A stretch of DNA of 64,000 bases from NCBI GenBank assembly GCA_009792885.1, contig WMCF01000057.1, positions 310,001-374,000 on the forward strand. The letters are read 5' to 3'. The stretch comes from Eremophila alpestris peregrina. Its lineage: Eukaryota > Chordata > Aves > Passeriformes > Alaudidae. The position numbers and the translations under genes are program-made. The stretch's first letter is position 1; every line of letters starts with the position of its first letter. The notes under the pieces are model-generated. The model searched no databases and was not told where the DNA came from. It saw only the letters and a program-made list of their open reading frames with translations. Positions 34,301-46,300 of the stretch are shown here, in pieces.

Positions 34301-37300
34301 TTTCTAAAAAGCATTTCCTTACTTGTCTTTCACTTTAAAGAGAAAGTCTCTACTACAAGCAGAGGCTGCAGGCTGAGGGAAGTTGCATGTCCAATGACAT
34401 AAAAGTGCAGGATCATGAATCTTTCCCAGAGCTCCAGGATTAGCCTGAGACCAGCCCTGCTTCCCAGGCTCCCCAGCAGCCAGCCTCCTGCCCCTGGGGT
34501 TGGAGGAGGCTGGGAATGGTGAGTGGATCCTGGCTGTTAGCAAGCTGTGCTGTGTGAGGTGAGGTGGGCTCACCCCGTGTCCCTGGCAGAGGGGTTCCCG
34601 TGGGACACGCAGGTTTGCTGGGCTGCTGCTCACAGCTCACTCCTGCAGAGCTGCAGTCCTGTGCCCAGAGCTGTGGCCCTGGCAGCTCTGGAGGCTGAGG
34701 GCACAGAGCTGCACTGCAGGGCAGGGGGAGGCAGCCCGAGCTGCCCAGGGCATCACAGCTGGCACCTCTCCCCTGCAGACCCTGCCCACACAACAACTGG
34801 GTAATTCCCTGCTCTTGCTGTCCCAGTAGCTTTCTGAAACTGAGGTATGTGGCACAGACACGTGGAGAATTATCAGCTGGTTCTTGGTTTCTGTCTGAAA
34901 TACAATTCCTTCCTTCGGCTCTCTTGAAATTTGAGCAACATGCTCTTCCTGACACCGTTCATGTTTTTATTGGTGCTGATCTTTGCACTTTGCATTAGGC
35001 CTACTCTTTGTGCCTGATTTCTGTGATGTTTGCATGTCATTGTAGCAGGGTCACCCAGACAGCCAGTTTCAAGGCTTGGTTCCTGAGAAGTTTTGGCCAC
35101 ATAGAAAGTTTACAAGTGGGTTTAAATGTAGTTCCCAGATGTGGAGAGTGGAGGGTGGGTAACTCAGGGTGCCAGACACAAAGCACAAGGCATTTCAGCA
35201 CCTGTAAGTGCCTGAGCCAGCAGCTGTAGGACCCTGTGGATGTCCTGGGGCTTGGCCCTGCCGAGAGCACTGCAGGCTGCAGCCTCACCATGCTCTGCTC
35301 TCTCTCTGAGCCAGTCCCAGTGGTGTGAAGCTGCTGAGAAGTGAATGCAGAGCTTGTACCTCTGCCCACAGATGTCTTAGAACCAATTTGAGTTTAATGA
35401 TGGCAGTAGAGCAGCTCTAATATTTCACTGTGGGCTCTTATTAAAAGAAGTCCTTGTTGTACCTAAAGTGGGAAGCTCCTGGGAAGCTGTGGTTTCCGCA
35501 GGGGAGGCAGAGGGAGGCACTTTCACAGGTCTCTCACCTCCCCTGACAGGATGTCCTGCAGAAATGTTTTCATTAAGGCCATCTCTGGAGCTAATGCCTG
35601 TTCATTTAGTCAATTTATTTGGATTCATTAAACTATTTATTTAGTTTCATTTGTTATTCAGCTGAAATGTAATTTGCATTTGCTGTACTGACACCAGCCT
35701 TCCCAGGTTAGAGCTAACACACACTGCTGGGAGCTTGCTTTGGCTGCAGTCAAAGAAATGCAGCTCAGCCTCATGAGACCTGACCAGGTGCTTCTAGGAG
35801 ATTCCTCCTCTTCCCAGAGGTCTCTTGGTAAGGAGGAAAAGTTGAAAAAAATCACAAATCATAAGAAAAGCATGATGCCCATGGGATCTGAGAGTGGGTG
35901 CTGGCTCCTGGGACTGAGGGATACCCAGTTGTGAGGCTCCAGAGCTCCAAGGCCTGTCCTATGCCAAAGGAGTGATGTCTGGATGAGGATGAGGAGCCCG
36001 TGGCTGTGGCACAGCCTTGCTGGAGGCCAGACCCCAGACCTGGGGGTGCTTTCCCCACCTGGTGCTTGGGGAAAGCTCCAGCTCCATGATCCCTGCTGCA
36101 GTTGCAGTGATTTTCTTTAAGTAGCACGGAGAGAGGAGAGGTGTTAGGGGATTGTGTGTGCGGTTTTGTGGTTTGTTTGTGTTTTATATGGCAGAACAGC
36201 GTGAGAGGAGAGAAAATTCGTCTAGAAACTACTCACTGGTTCAGTGCCTGAGTGCTTTGTGCTTGCCTGCTTAGTATGGATGGCTGTGCCGGGCCCGGGC
36301 GTGCCATAGTAACTGCCCTGCCTTGTAATTCAATGCATCCCACTTGCTGGGGTTTGGCACAGCACCCGTCCCAGGCTGCACTGGTGTGGCACTCGAGATG
36401 GGGCTATTTATAACTGGCCAGGCCGGGCAGGCATCCCCCGAGTGCCTGGAGCTGTGTGAGCACGGCGGGACAGCAGAGCTGCAGCTGCGGGAGCTGCCCC
36501 CAGCCCGGCCGCAGCTGGGACAGGGGTGAAGGTCTGGGGAAACTGCTGCGAGCCCAGCACCGAGTCTGGTGAGCAGAGGGGACGTGGGATCCTGCGTGGA
36601 GTCTGCTGCTGGCCCTCCTGTGGCCCACCACGCTGGGGCCAAGGAGGCATTGTCTTTGGGGAAAGCATCCGAGTGCCAGAAGGCAGCGGAGGGCACGGGC
36701 TGCGCGTGGGAGTGTGCCTTTGGGGACTTCAGTGGATGTGTGAAACACAGCTGACTGTTCTGATCTGCTGCATGAGCCAGGCATGGGAAACAGCCTTTTT
36801 GCAAACTGCTGCAGGCAAGTCACGGATCTCCTGTTCCAGCCACGCAGCTCTGGCTCACCTGATGAGAGGTCACCCCTCTTGCCAAAGTCTCCCACGAGCT
36901 GCGCTGTCTGCCCCGAGATGCCAGAAGCTGCCCAGTATGCTGGGCTGTATCCAGACATCATCCCCAGCGAGGCGGTGACTGGGAGCCTGCAGAGGGGCAC
37001 TGAACACATCCCAGACCTGCCTGAGACCAAGGACAAAGGAGCAGTGGCAGTTTGCGATGAGAGCGCTTGGATACCTGGGGCTGGCACGGCTGGCCTGCTC
37101 CAGCAGACAGAGGCATCCCATGCAGTGCCTGTCCTTCCAGCCGACCTTGGGGAAAGGCTGGCGGGGCTGGTTGGTCATGCTCAGTCCCTCGAGGCCTGCC
37201 AGAGCTGTGTGAAACCTGAGGACAGCGGCTTAGCCCGCAGACCCTGCTGGCAGGAGGAGCACGTGGCAGCGCGTTCCCCCGTGCCCCTGGACACTGCCCT

Positions 37301-40300
37301 GCTGCACTGCAGAGCTCCTGCCCCCTCCCCAGGGAGCCCTGCCACACCGTCCTCTGCTCTGCCACCCAGTGTGGGGAGAGCCCTGCCTGCTCCAGGTGCA
37401 GTTGTGCTGCCTGTCTCCCCTGGCGAGGTGTCACCTCAGGCTCAGGACACAAGTGCTGGTTCTGTGACAGAACCTACTGCCTGCCCCAGCAGAAGGTCAA
37501 GCTGCCATCCTGATTCCCAGACACAGGTTCTGCCCTCCAAGCAGCAGCAGCAGCAGAAGAAGAAGAAGAAGAAAAAGAAACTCCCTGTCCCAGGTGCTCT
37601 GCCCTGCTGCATGGAGCCAGCACATGTGTGCCCCTCACGGGGTGGGTGGCTGTGTGTGCCTGTGGGATGGGGCACCACAAATGAGAGGGGAGGGGAACAG
37701 AGGTGATGTTTTAACTTCACAGGTGAAGGAGGAAGGTGAGGAGATATCCCACCTGGCTGTGTGCCACAGAGGGACCTGCCTGTGCCTTGTCTGTGTCAGC
37801 AAAGCAAATTTAAGGGCGTTTTGCTTGTCTTTCTCTCAATTCATAAGGCAAATCCCTCTTTTGTTTGTGACTGCAAACACGGTCTTTGTAAAGGATGGGA
37901 GCAGATCTGCCCAGCCCAGGCTACAGCAGCTGTGAGGGACCAGCACAGGGAGCCTTTGGCTTCCTTCAGCTGCATGCTGAGGACAGGCCTGAGCTGCAGG
38001 GGTGGAGGAGCTCCATCAGCTGTGCTGAGGATGGGATGTTCCTTCTCTTCCTTCACCCAGTGCATTATTGCAGTGCAGTGGGGACAGTTGGCCCCTTAAG
38101 ATGGCACTGGAGCTGATAATAGGAAATGCATTCCAGAAGTTGGTGCTAGAAAAGGTAGGGTTTAATTTTTGGCTTTGTCCCTTGAACAATTTCTCCAGTT
38201 ACTAAATGTAGGGAAGGAGACTCCACTGACAGATTAGTCCCTGCAGACCAGGCTAACTCTCAGCAATGTAATGTCACTGACTTTTGGATCCGATAATCTT
38301 CAGAAAGGATTTGTGTCTGCCTTTGGTTTAGAAGATTTGTTTGAACACAAACCGGTTGTTAACTAACTCTGCCCAGGATCTGTGCTGGCCATTGCTGTGC
38401 AGGTTCTGGGCTCAGGTGTGTGCCCTCCCTCGTGCTGGGATCCAAGGCTGGGGTTCACCAGTGCCTGCCACCACTGCAGCCTGGCTGTAAAGAGCAGGCG
38501 TGATTAGAGTAGGCCCTGTCCCCCTGGCGTGTGAGCTCCTTGTCCAGGCACAGAGATGAAACCTAATCCTCTGTCTGATCCTTTGTGCCAGGTGTGACCA
38601 CAGACAGGCGAGTGCAGGTCGGTGCCAGCCACCTCTGCCCTGCTCTGCTCTGTGTGTGTGTGCAGGGATTGCTCTGCTCTGTGTGTGTGTGTGTGTGTGT
38701 GTGCAGGGACTGCTGTGCTCAGTGTGTGTGTGTGCAGGGATTGCTGTGCTCTGTGTGTGTGTGTGTATGTGCAGGGATTGCTCTGTGTGTGTGTGTATGT
38801 GCAGGGATTGCTCTGTGTGTGTGTGTGTGTGTGTGTGTGCGCAGGGATTGCTCTGCTCTGTGTTTGTGTGTGTGTGTGCAGGGATTGCTGTGCTCAGGGC
38901 AGCAGTGAGAACATCGTGTTCCAGCAGGGGCTGAATCTTGGCAGCCTGTGCCACACCTGCGGGTACAAGCTGCAGGAGGAGGGTCCTTGCAGGGACACAG
39001 GCACATCCCTTGGAATGGCAGGGGAGAGCAGAGGTCCCAGCCTCGGCGGAGACACGAGCCTGTGTCTGGAGGCCGGGATCCCCGGCGGGGATGTCCTGTG
39101 CAGCAGCCAGCAGGGGAAGGAGCAGGGGAAGCGGGAGGAGCGGCGGGTTCGCCCCTGGAGCGGGTGGAGCCGCTTCGCTGTGACTCACACACCTCCCTGA
39201 GCCCGCCGCGCTGCAGCAGCGCACGGCAGCCTGTGTGCGGCTGGAAGTGACAGCGAGGAACAGGAGACAGGTCTGCAGGTGTCTTCAGGGTGTTCTGAGC
39301 CTCCTCCTACTGCCTCAAGCATGCTGAAATCCTGTGAAACCCAGGAGTGCCCCGTGATGTGCCACCCCGTGCACTGGCACTGCTGAGAACAGCCGGGCTG
39401 CAGTGGGTGGGAGGAACCAGTGACCCACTTTGAGGCAGGTGGGTGCAGCTCTGCCTCCCTCGGGGAGCACATGGGCTGAGTCAGCACCCAGCAGGTAGCA
39501 CGGCCTCCTCACTGGCTCACACTTCCTTGAAACACAGCCATTCTGTCCAGAACCCCTCTGGAAAGCCTTGCCTGGCTCTCATCCGAGGGTTAACCTGCTG
39601 CACAGCACATCTTGCTCAGTCCAGACTTTTGTTTCTAAGCTTACAGCTGTGCTGGCTGGAGCATAAGGACACACAAAGGTGTTGCCACTACGTGTCTCTT
39701 GTCACAAAGGGCACAGCTGTGCCGGCCCTGCCTTCCCTCAAGTAAGGAAAAGAGGGATGGAAGGCGTGAACATGTTGTATTTCTGCAGACTAGGAACAGT
39801 ATTCTGATCTCTGAAACACCAGGTCGTTTGGGGATCTTACACCACTGAGTAGTGAAAGGCAGAAGTGTGATCCTCTCTGGTGACTTTCCCTTGCTGAGTT
39901 CAGATTTCCCTGTCTCACTTTGCTTTGCTGCTGGAGGTGTTTGCTGTGCTCAGACTGGTGTGTGCACGGGTTGCAGTGCCAGCCTTCCTTTCAGCTGAAT
40001 TCTGCCTCCTTTCAGCTGAATTCTGCTTCCTTTCAGCTGAATTCTGCCTCCTTTCAGCCGAGTTCTGCCTCCTTTCTGGCTGCCACAGCAGGAACAGTTG
40101 CTGGGTGGGCAGGGGCTGGGCCAGGCCTGGCTCAGGAGCCTGGCAGGTCCATCCTGTCTGCAGCACCATAGCCCCAGGTGCAGCATTTCCGTGGTGGCTT
40201 GTCTGCACTCCCTCCAGATCCCACGTGTTCAGGCAGCCCAGGAGGATGCTGTGCTGGCTGCAGGGTGTGACGAGGGGCTCTCCCCAGCCCTTTGGGCATG

Positions 40301-43300
40301 GTGTGGTTTTTCTGAAACCACATCTCTTGAGGCACTCTTGCATGGAGCTGTTCTTCCTCCTTTCTAGCATGACGGCAGCTTGCTGCAGTCAGAGCCAGGC
40401 CTCTCGTCTGACTTGCCCATGGCTTCATCTGTCAAAGAAATGAGCAGCGAGTGCTGGGGACATCTGCACAGTGACAGGGAACATGAGCAGCAGCTGCTGA
40501 CTGCTGCAGGCAGCCGGGGCTGTGTGAGGTGGCTCTGCTACCTGCTGCCTTTTGGAATGGGTGTGCTCTCCTCGCATTTTTTTGCCCTTTCCGTGTCCTA
40601 AGTCAGCCCTGCCACTCATCTCTGAGGGTTTGCTGTTGGCAGCCGTTGTCTGGGGCAGGGACATGACCCTCCAGAGATGCTTTTGCAGCTGCTTGGTGCA
40701 GCCTCATGTGCTCCAGAGGTGTGCAGGGAGATATGGTGTTGCCATCCCTTTTCTGGGTTATGGTGAGGGCTGCACGACTTCTCTGGGCTGCAGGAGCAGT
40801 TGGGGCTGATGGGGAAGAACTGGCTGTCACAGCTGTAGGTCCTCAAGCCACAGTGCCAGTCTGTGAGGGGAGGCTGAGCTGCCATTTCCCCTGGAGTGGG
40901 ACTGGTGCCTTGCTGGGAGGTGAGGACGAGGACAGACACCTGCCAGATGGAGCTGGCTGCAGGGCTGCAGCATTCCTGGAGGCATTATCCTGGCTTGGAG
41001 CTGTCCTGACCCTGTGCAGCCTCTCAGAAAGGCTGTTTGTGCTGCTCCCTCTGTGCTGCCTGCGAGTGGGTGCCTGAGAACACCGAGCTGGGGCTGCTGC
41101 CTGTGACCTTGGGGTCCAGCTGGGTGTGCCAGCCCTGCCCTGGCACAGCCTGAGGGACACGATGCCTGCTGTTCTCAGCACCCCCTGCCCTGGTGTGTGG
41201 GGTGCTGTGGTACCCTGGGGGCTCCAGCCTGGTGGGCAAGGCGTGCTCTGCCTTCTCCCAGAGTTGTTAGCAGCAGCTCTTTGCACTCTTCCAGCTTGTC
41301 CTGGCAGCCCCTTAGTCCTCTTTAGTGTGGTCCCCAGCCTGGTTCAGAGCATGTAGGCTCCTCTAGGAGACTGGCAGCTTCCTAGATCTTATCAGCTCTC
41401 TGACACTCTCCACCTCATTGGAAAAGAAAACAAACCATCTCGGAGGGTGAGGTGGGTGCAAAGAGCTCCCCGGCCCTGTGATGCATCTGCCTAAACCAGC
41501 ACTTAAAATGAGCACTTAAAATGTCGTCACCGTTTTCTTGAATACAATCGCTTAGGCAAAGCCTCGCCCTGGCACCACGGGATCTCTGTGAAGTATTTTG
41601 GAAATGCAGAGGGTGGCCAAATGTGGGCAGGGCCGTGGGAGCTGTTGGTGTGCCTGTGGAGTAACCGGGCTGGCTCCCTCTCCCTCTGCTCTCTAACGTG
41701 TTGGTGCAGAGGTTACAGCTGCCTCCAGGCCGCAAAGCACCACACACCCTTTTTTTTTCTAATTAAGAGGCTTCTTAAGACAGCTCAGTGTGGTGTACAC
41801 TGACCCATCCTTCCTGCTCTCCTTCCCTCCCCTCTCTGCAGAGGGTTTGTGGAAGATGCAAACACCGCAGGCGAGCAAGAGCACCTTAATTATGTTCTGA
41901 GGAAAGGGAGGGAAGGGCCTGGCATAGCTCTGTCTAGTAAACAGTGCAGGATAAAACCCTTCCTGCCTCTCAGCCCCTGGTTGGCTCGGGCTGCCCAGTG
42001 TCCAGGCCAGTCTCTGCAGCCCATGGGAGAGGAGCTTGTCTGAACCCCTCTCTCCTTGCCCAGAGCACCAGTCTGGCGTGGCACTGATGAATGGCAGCGG
42101 CCCCCATGACAGCCTCAAGGGTGAGAAGGATGCCAAGCAGAACGGCCACGAGGAGGCTGACCCTGGAGAAGATGGGAACGACCAGGAAGTAATCGTCATC
42201 CAGGACACAGGATTCACTGTCAAGATCTGTGCACCAGGGATAGAGCCCTTTTCCCTGCAGGTACCTGCCCTTGCCAGCTGGGGAAGGGAGCAGAGGAGGT
42301 GGGGCAGTATTGGAGCCAGATCCCTTCAGGCAGGCAGGCAGGGAAGGAGGCAGTGCCTGGGAAGGGCCCTGTTAGCCCCCTTCAGGCTGCTGACAGCTCC
42401 CTGACCTGCTTATCTCCTGACCAGGACTAAGTGGGGAAGGAGGCAGCAGAGGATGGAGGCTGTAGGAGACTGCCTGGCCAGTACCTTGAAAGAAACAAAT
42501 GAAGAGATGTGAGCAAGAGGCTGCCTAGCCCAGGCCTGCCTGGGCAGTGCAAGCACAGGGAGGGTGTTTTGTTCTGGATCCCAGGTGTGGAGCAAGGGGA
42601 AGGAGAACTCACTGAGGTGTAGCTCTTTGTCCATCACAGAGGGGCTTGGGTGTGGAGCTGAGTGCAGGGAAAATGGCCTTCCCACTTCTGTTTTAAAGAA
42701 GTGTTGTGAAAACATGATTTCTGGGCCTGAGTGAGGAAGGGAAAATCCCTTGCTTGCTCAGCACTTATGACGTGATGCTGCTTCAGGCCAGCCAGGGTTT
42801 GGTACAGTGACAGGTGCTAACACAGCTCAGGGAGTTCAAGCACCAGCCTGAAGACCAAAGGAACAATGCAGTCTCCACTCCCCTCTGCATGGAGATCTCT
42901 GCCTCGTGTCATGGGGACAGGGACATGCTGCCAGGTCAGGATGGGCTCTAACAGGCCTGGTTCATAGTCCCATTTGGCTTGATACTTCACCAAAAACTAT
43001 TTGAATGAAGTATCTCTTAATTTTGGGAAGAGGCATGTGGAATCTAATGGGAAGTTCTTATCTCCTAAAGACTAGCAGAGAGTGCAGCAAAATCCCATCC
43101 CCTGTGGAAATAGCTGCATCTCAGACTGGCTTTTTGTCTCCTTTAAATCCCCCTGGCTGTTAGTTTTAATAGGCTAATAATAGCAGGCAGTGTTGTTTAC
43201 AGCAGCTTATGTAAACTACCCTGAGTCCTCGGGGTGTTCAGCAGTGTCAGTGGTGCTGGAGCAGAGCAGGCAGGTGGGGGAGCAGCCCCCAGGGTGGGTC

Positions 43301-46300
43301 TGGCCTCACCTGAGCAGTGTGCAGGTGTGGCACTGGCACAGACACAGCACACATGGGAGGAGGAACTGGGCTGTTTCCATATGCACCATTCGAGGGCTCA
43401 CCACTGATGTGCTGTGGATGGATAAGGGAAGAACCCCGTTTCCCCCACCACCCTCTGTTCATTCACTTCCCTCTGTCCCCTGTGTCCCATGCCTAGTGCT
43501 TGGTGCCTGGCTGTTTCATCTCTGGGTGCCAAGCCCCATGGGGTGGAACTCAGGTGGCTGACCCTGCCAGAGGTGACAGTGCCCTCCCAGCAGGAGCAGA
43601 AGTGATCTTCCTGGGAAGGGAGGTAGAGTCTGCCTTCCCAAGCCTGGAGAGAGAGGTCTGAGAGGTTTTTGATATTGCAGCTGTGGGGCAAAGTTTGGCA
43701 AGAGCATGTGGGAGGGTAAACAATAATTGTCTGGGTTCTTACCTTCATCAGGTTTCTCCTCAAGAGATGGTGCAAGAAATCCACCAAGTTCTGATGGACC
43801 GGGAGGACACCTGCCATCGGACCTGCTTCTCCCTGCAGCTGGATGGAAACGTCCTGGATAATTTTGCTGAGCTCAAGACAATTGAGGGACTGCAGGAGGG
43901 CTCACTGCTCAAAGTGGTGGAAGGCAAGTTCCTTCAGACATGGGAGGGAATGAGGGGGGGCTTTCTTGGGGAGTGATTCTGGCCCCCTGTCAGCTCTTTC
44001 CTGTGGTTCCATTCTGAGATGTGTGCTAAGGAGTAAGCAAGTGCCTAATCCCAGCTCCTGTCCTCTCTCTGTGCTCACCAGAGCCATACACAGTGCGGGA
44101 GGCCAGGATCCACGTGCGCCACATCCGGGACCTGCTCAAGAGCCTGGACCCATCAGATGCTTTCAATGGTGTGGACTGTAACTCACTGTCCTTCCTGAGT
44201 GTCTTCACTGAAGGAGACCTGGGAGGTAGGGGTCACAAAGACTTCTCTGCTGTGGTCAGTGGTTTCATGCCCTGACCCCTTGCTTAGTTAAACACACGGT
44301 AACAATCAGTCCTGTGTCATGTGGCAGTGCAGAGAACACCTGGAACACTTCTGTATCCCTCCTGGAATGGTGACAGGAGGAGGCAATGCTGCACTTCTCA
44401 GAACTGACTTTATGTCTCTGTTGTAGACAGTGGAAAACGGAAGAAGAAAGGTACTGAAATGGAACAGATTGACTGCACCCCTCCTGAACATATCCTGCCA
44501 GGTAGCAAAGAGAGGCCCCTGTGTGCCCTTCAGCCCCAGAACAGAGACTGGAAGGTAGAGTTCTCCTGTGTCATTGAAACAGCTGTTGGCACATTCCTCA
44601 CAGCAAACTGGTGGTCTGGGATTGAAAGCTGAGCTGAAGTGGACTTTGGGATTTGCTCTGCTTGATGCTTAATGAGTGCTGGGATAGCATTGCTTAGCCA
44701 AAAGAATAAAGTCCAGGAGCTGGTGTGCAAAACACTGGACATGGAGTTCTGGACACCTGCAGAGAGTGGAAGGGCCAGGCTTGCTGGGATGGGTGGCAGA
44801 GAAGGGAAAGCAGCATTCCTCTGCAAAGTCCTGGAGACAGGATCTGCAGGTCACTACAGACTGCCCTTAGCTTTCCCATGCCCTCCCACTCCCATTCTGG
44901 TTTAGAAGCTGCCATTTGAGAACAAGTACAGTGAGAAATCCATACCCTGTTCAGCCCAGAGGCCCAGGGTGTCTGCTTTCACCCATGTCTTGTGGTGTGA
45001 AAGGCAAACTAGTGGACTGGAGAGGGCTCAGGAGGCTGTGCTCTGGAGACCAGGTGTGTTTGTAAGCTCTGTTTCTGCAGTAAAGCAAGGGCAGCAGGTA
45101 AAAGGGCTCTGGCACGTGCACTGAATGCCTCTAACTCAAAGACATGAATTCCTGCTGACAGGAGTTGCTTCTGTTGTGTTCTGCTGTAGCCTTTGCAGTG
45201 CCTAAAGGTGCTGACAATGAGTGGCTGGAACCCCCCACCTGGGAACAGGAAGATGCACGGGGACCTCATGTACCTGTACGTGATCACGGTGGAGGATCGG
45301 CACGTCAGCATCACTGCCTCCACCAGGGGATTCTACTTGAATCAGTGAGTAACTGGGATTCTTCCTGTCCTGCCCTGCAGCAGCCAACTGAAAACAAATC
45401 ACAAACAAACACTTGCAGCTTTTTTTTTTTTTTCCTTTGGCAGAAACAGCCTGTTTTAATTTGCTGCTCACATGGGTTTGTGGGAGTTGCTATACTGGAT
45501 TGGGCTGTTCAGTTATGCCTGGTACCACTTCCCCACAGTGGCTAAATGCCTGGTGCTTTAGGGAAAGTTTACACATCCCATAATGTCATCAGCTATTTAG
45601 AGCATTTTGAGTTGGGAGGAAATTCCTCCCTGACTATTGCAACTATCTCATTTTGCCCTAAAGCAAAAGCACAGCCTGTCAGAACTCCCTGAGCTGAGAT
45701 TTGACTACAAATAACTTCTTTTTTTGTTTTTTAATGATAACTGTGAGAGGCTGTTTGGCTGTGCCTGTTGGAGCAGCTGTGCTGAGGGAATTCTCTGTTA
45801 AGCAGAGGCACCTTTGGTGTGTTTGGGAAGTTCTGTGAAATCAGTCCTTCCCAGCTATAAAGATAGAAGCCTCTCCTGATCCTGGAGATGGCTGAAGAAG
45901 GTCTAAATTAAATAACCTTCAGGGCCAGGTACAGGGTCATTGGTTGTTTCATGAGGGAGTCTGGGTAGATATGCCTCTTTGCCCCATGGTCTCCCACTGT
46001 GCAGGCAAGGGCACAAGGTGCAGCCTTTGATACTGTGCATTATGAAGAGCTCTCGTTCCATGTTCTTAGGCTGTGGAAAGTCTCAGGTATGACAATGGCT
46101 TGTGACTATTCCTTTTTTTTCTCTTGCAGGTCTACTGCGTACAACTTCAATCCCAAACCTGCAAACCCCAGTTTTCTCAGTCATTCCTTGGTGGAACTAC
46201 TTAACCAGATCAGCCCTACCTTCAAAAAAAACTTCTCTGCTCTGCAGAAGAAACGGTAGCAGTGCTTCTTCCTCTCCAGCTCCTTGAGCAGTCCAGTGTG

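Larger units (their letters stand above)
31327..42063 (+). other. CLUH: CLUH intron 1
   Basis: A 10.7 kb intron bounded by G|GTAAGG and TTGCCCAG|AG. The 32.1-36.3 kb part has no recognised feature. From 36.4 kb there is a TATA/MEF2-like promoter motif and a long open frame (36783-37706). Further right are a TG-based minisatellite (38648-38890), a 21-base repeat (39989-40080) and an isolated exon-like frame at 40368-40601. CpG density falls quickly after 32.1 kb. Confidence 0.7.

Noticed and set aside
38412..39224. His/Thr-repeat (minus) and Cys/Val-repeat (plus) frames
   Set aside because: They are translations of the TG/CA minisatellite. The plus-strand extension to 39200 ([11 protein letters not shown]...) looked protein-like, but it has no good donor and no known relative.
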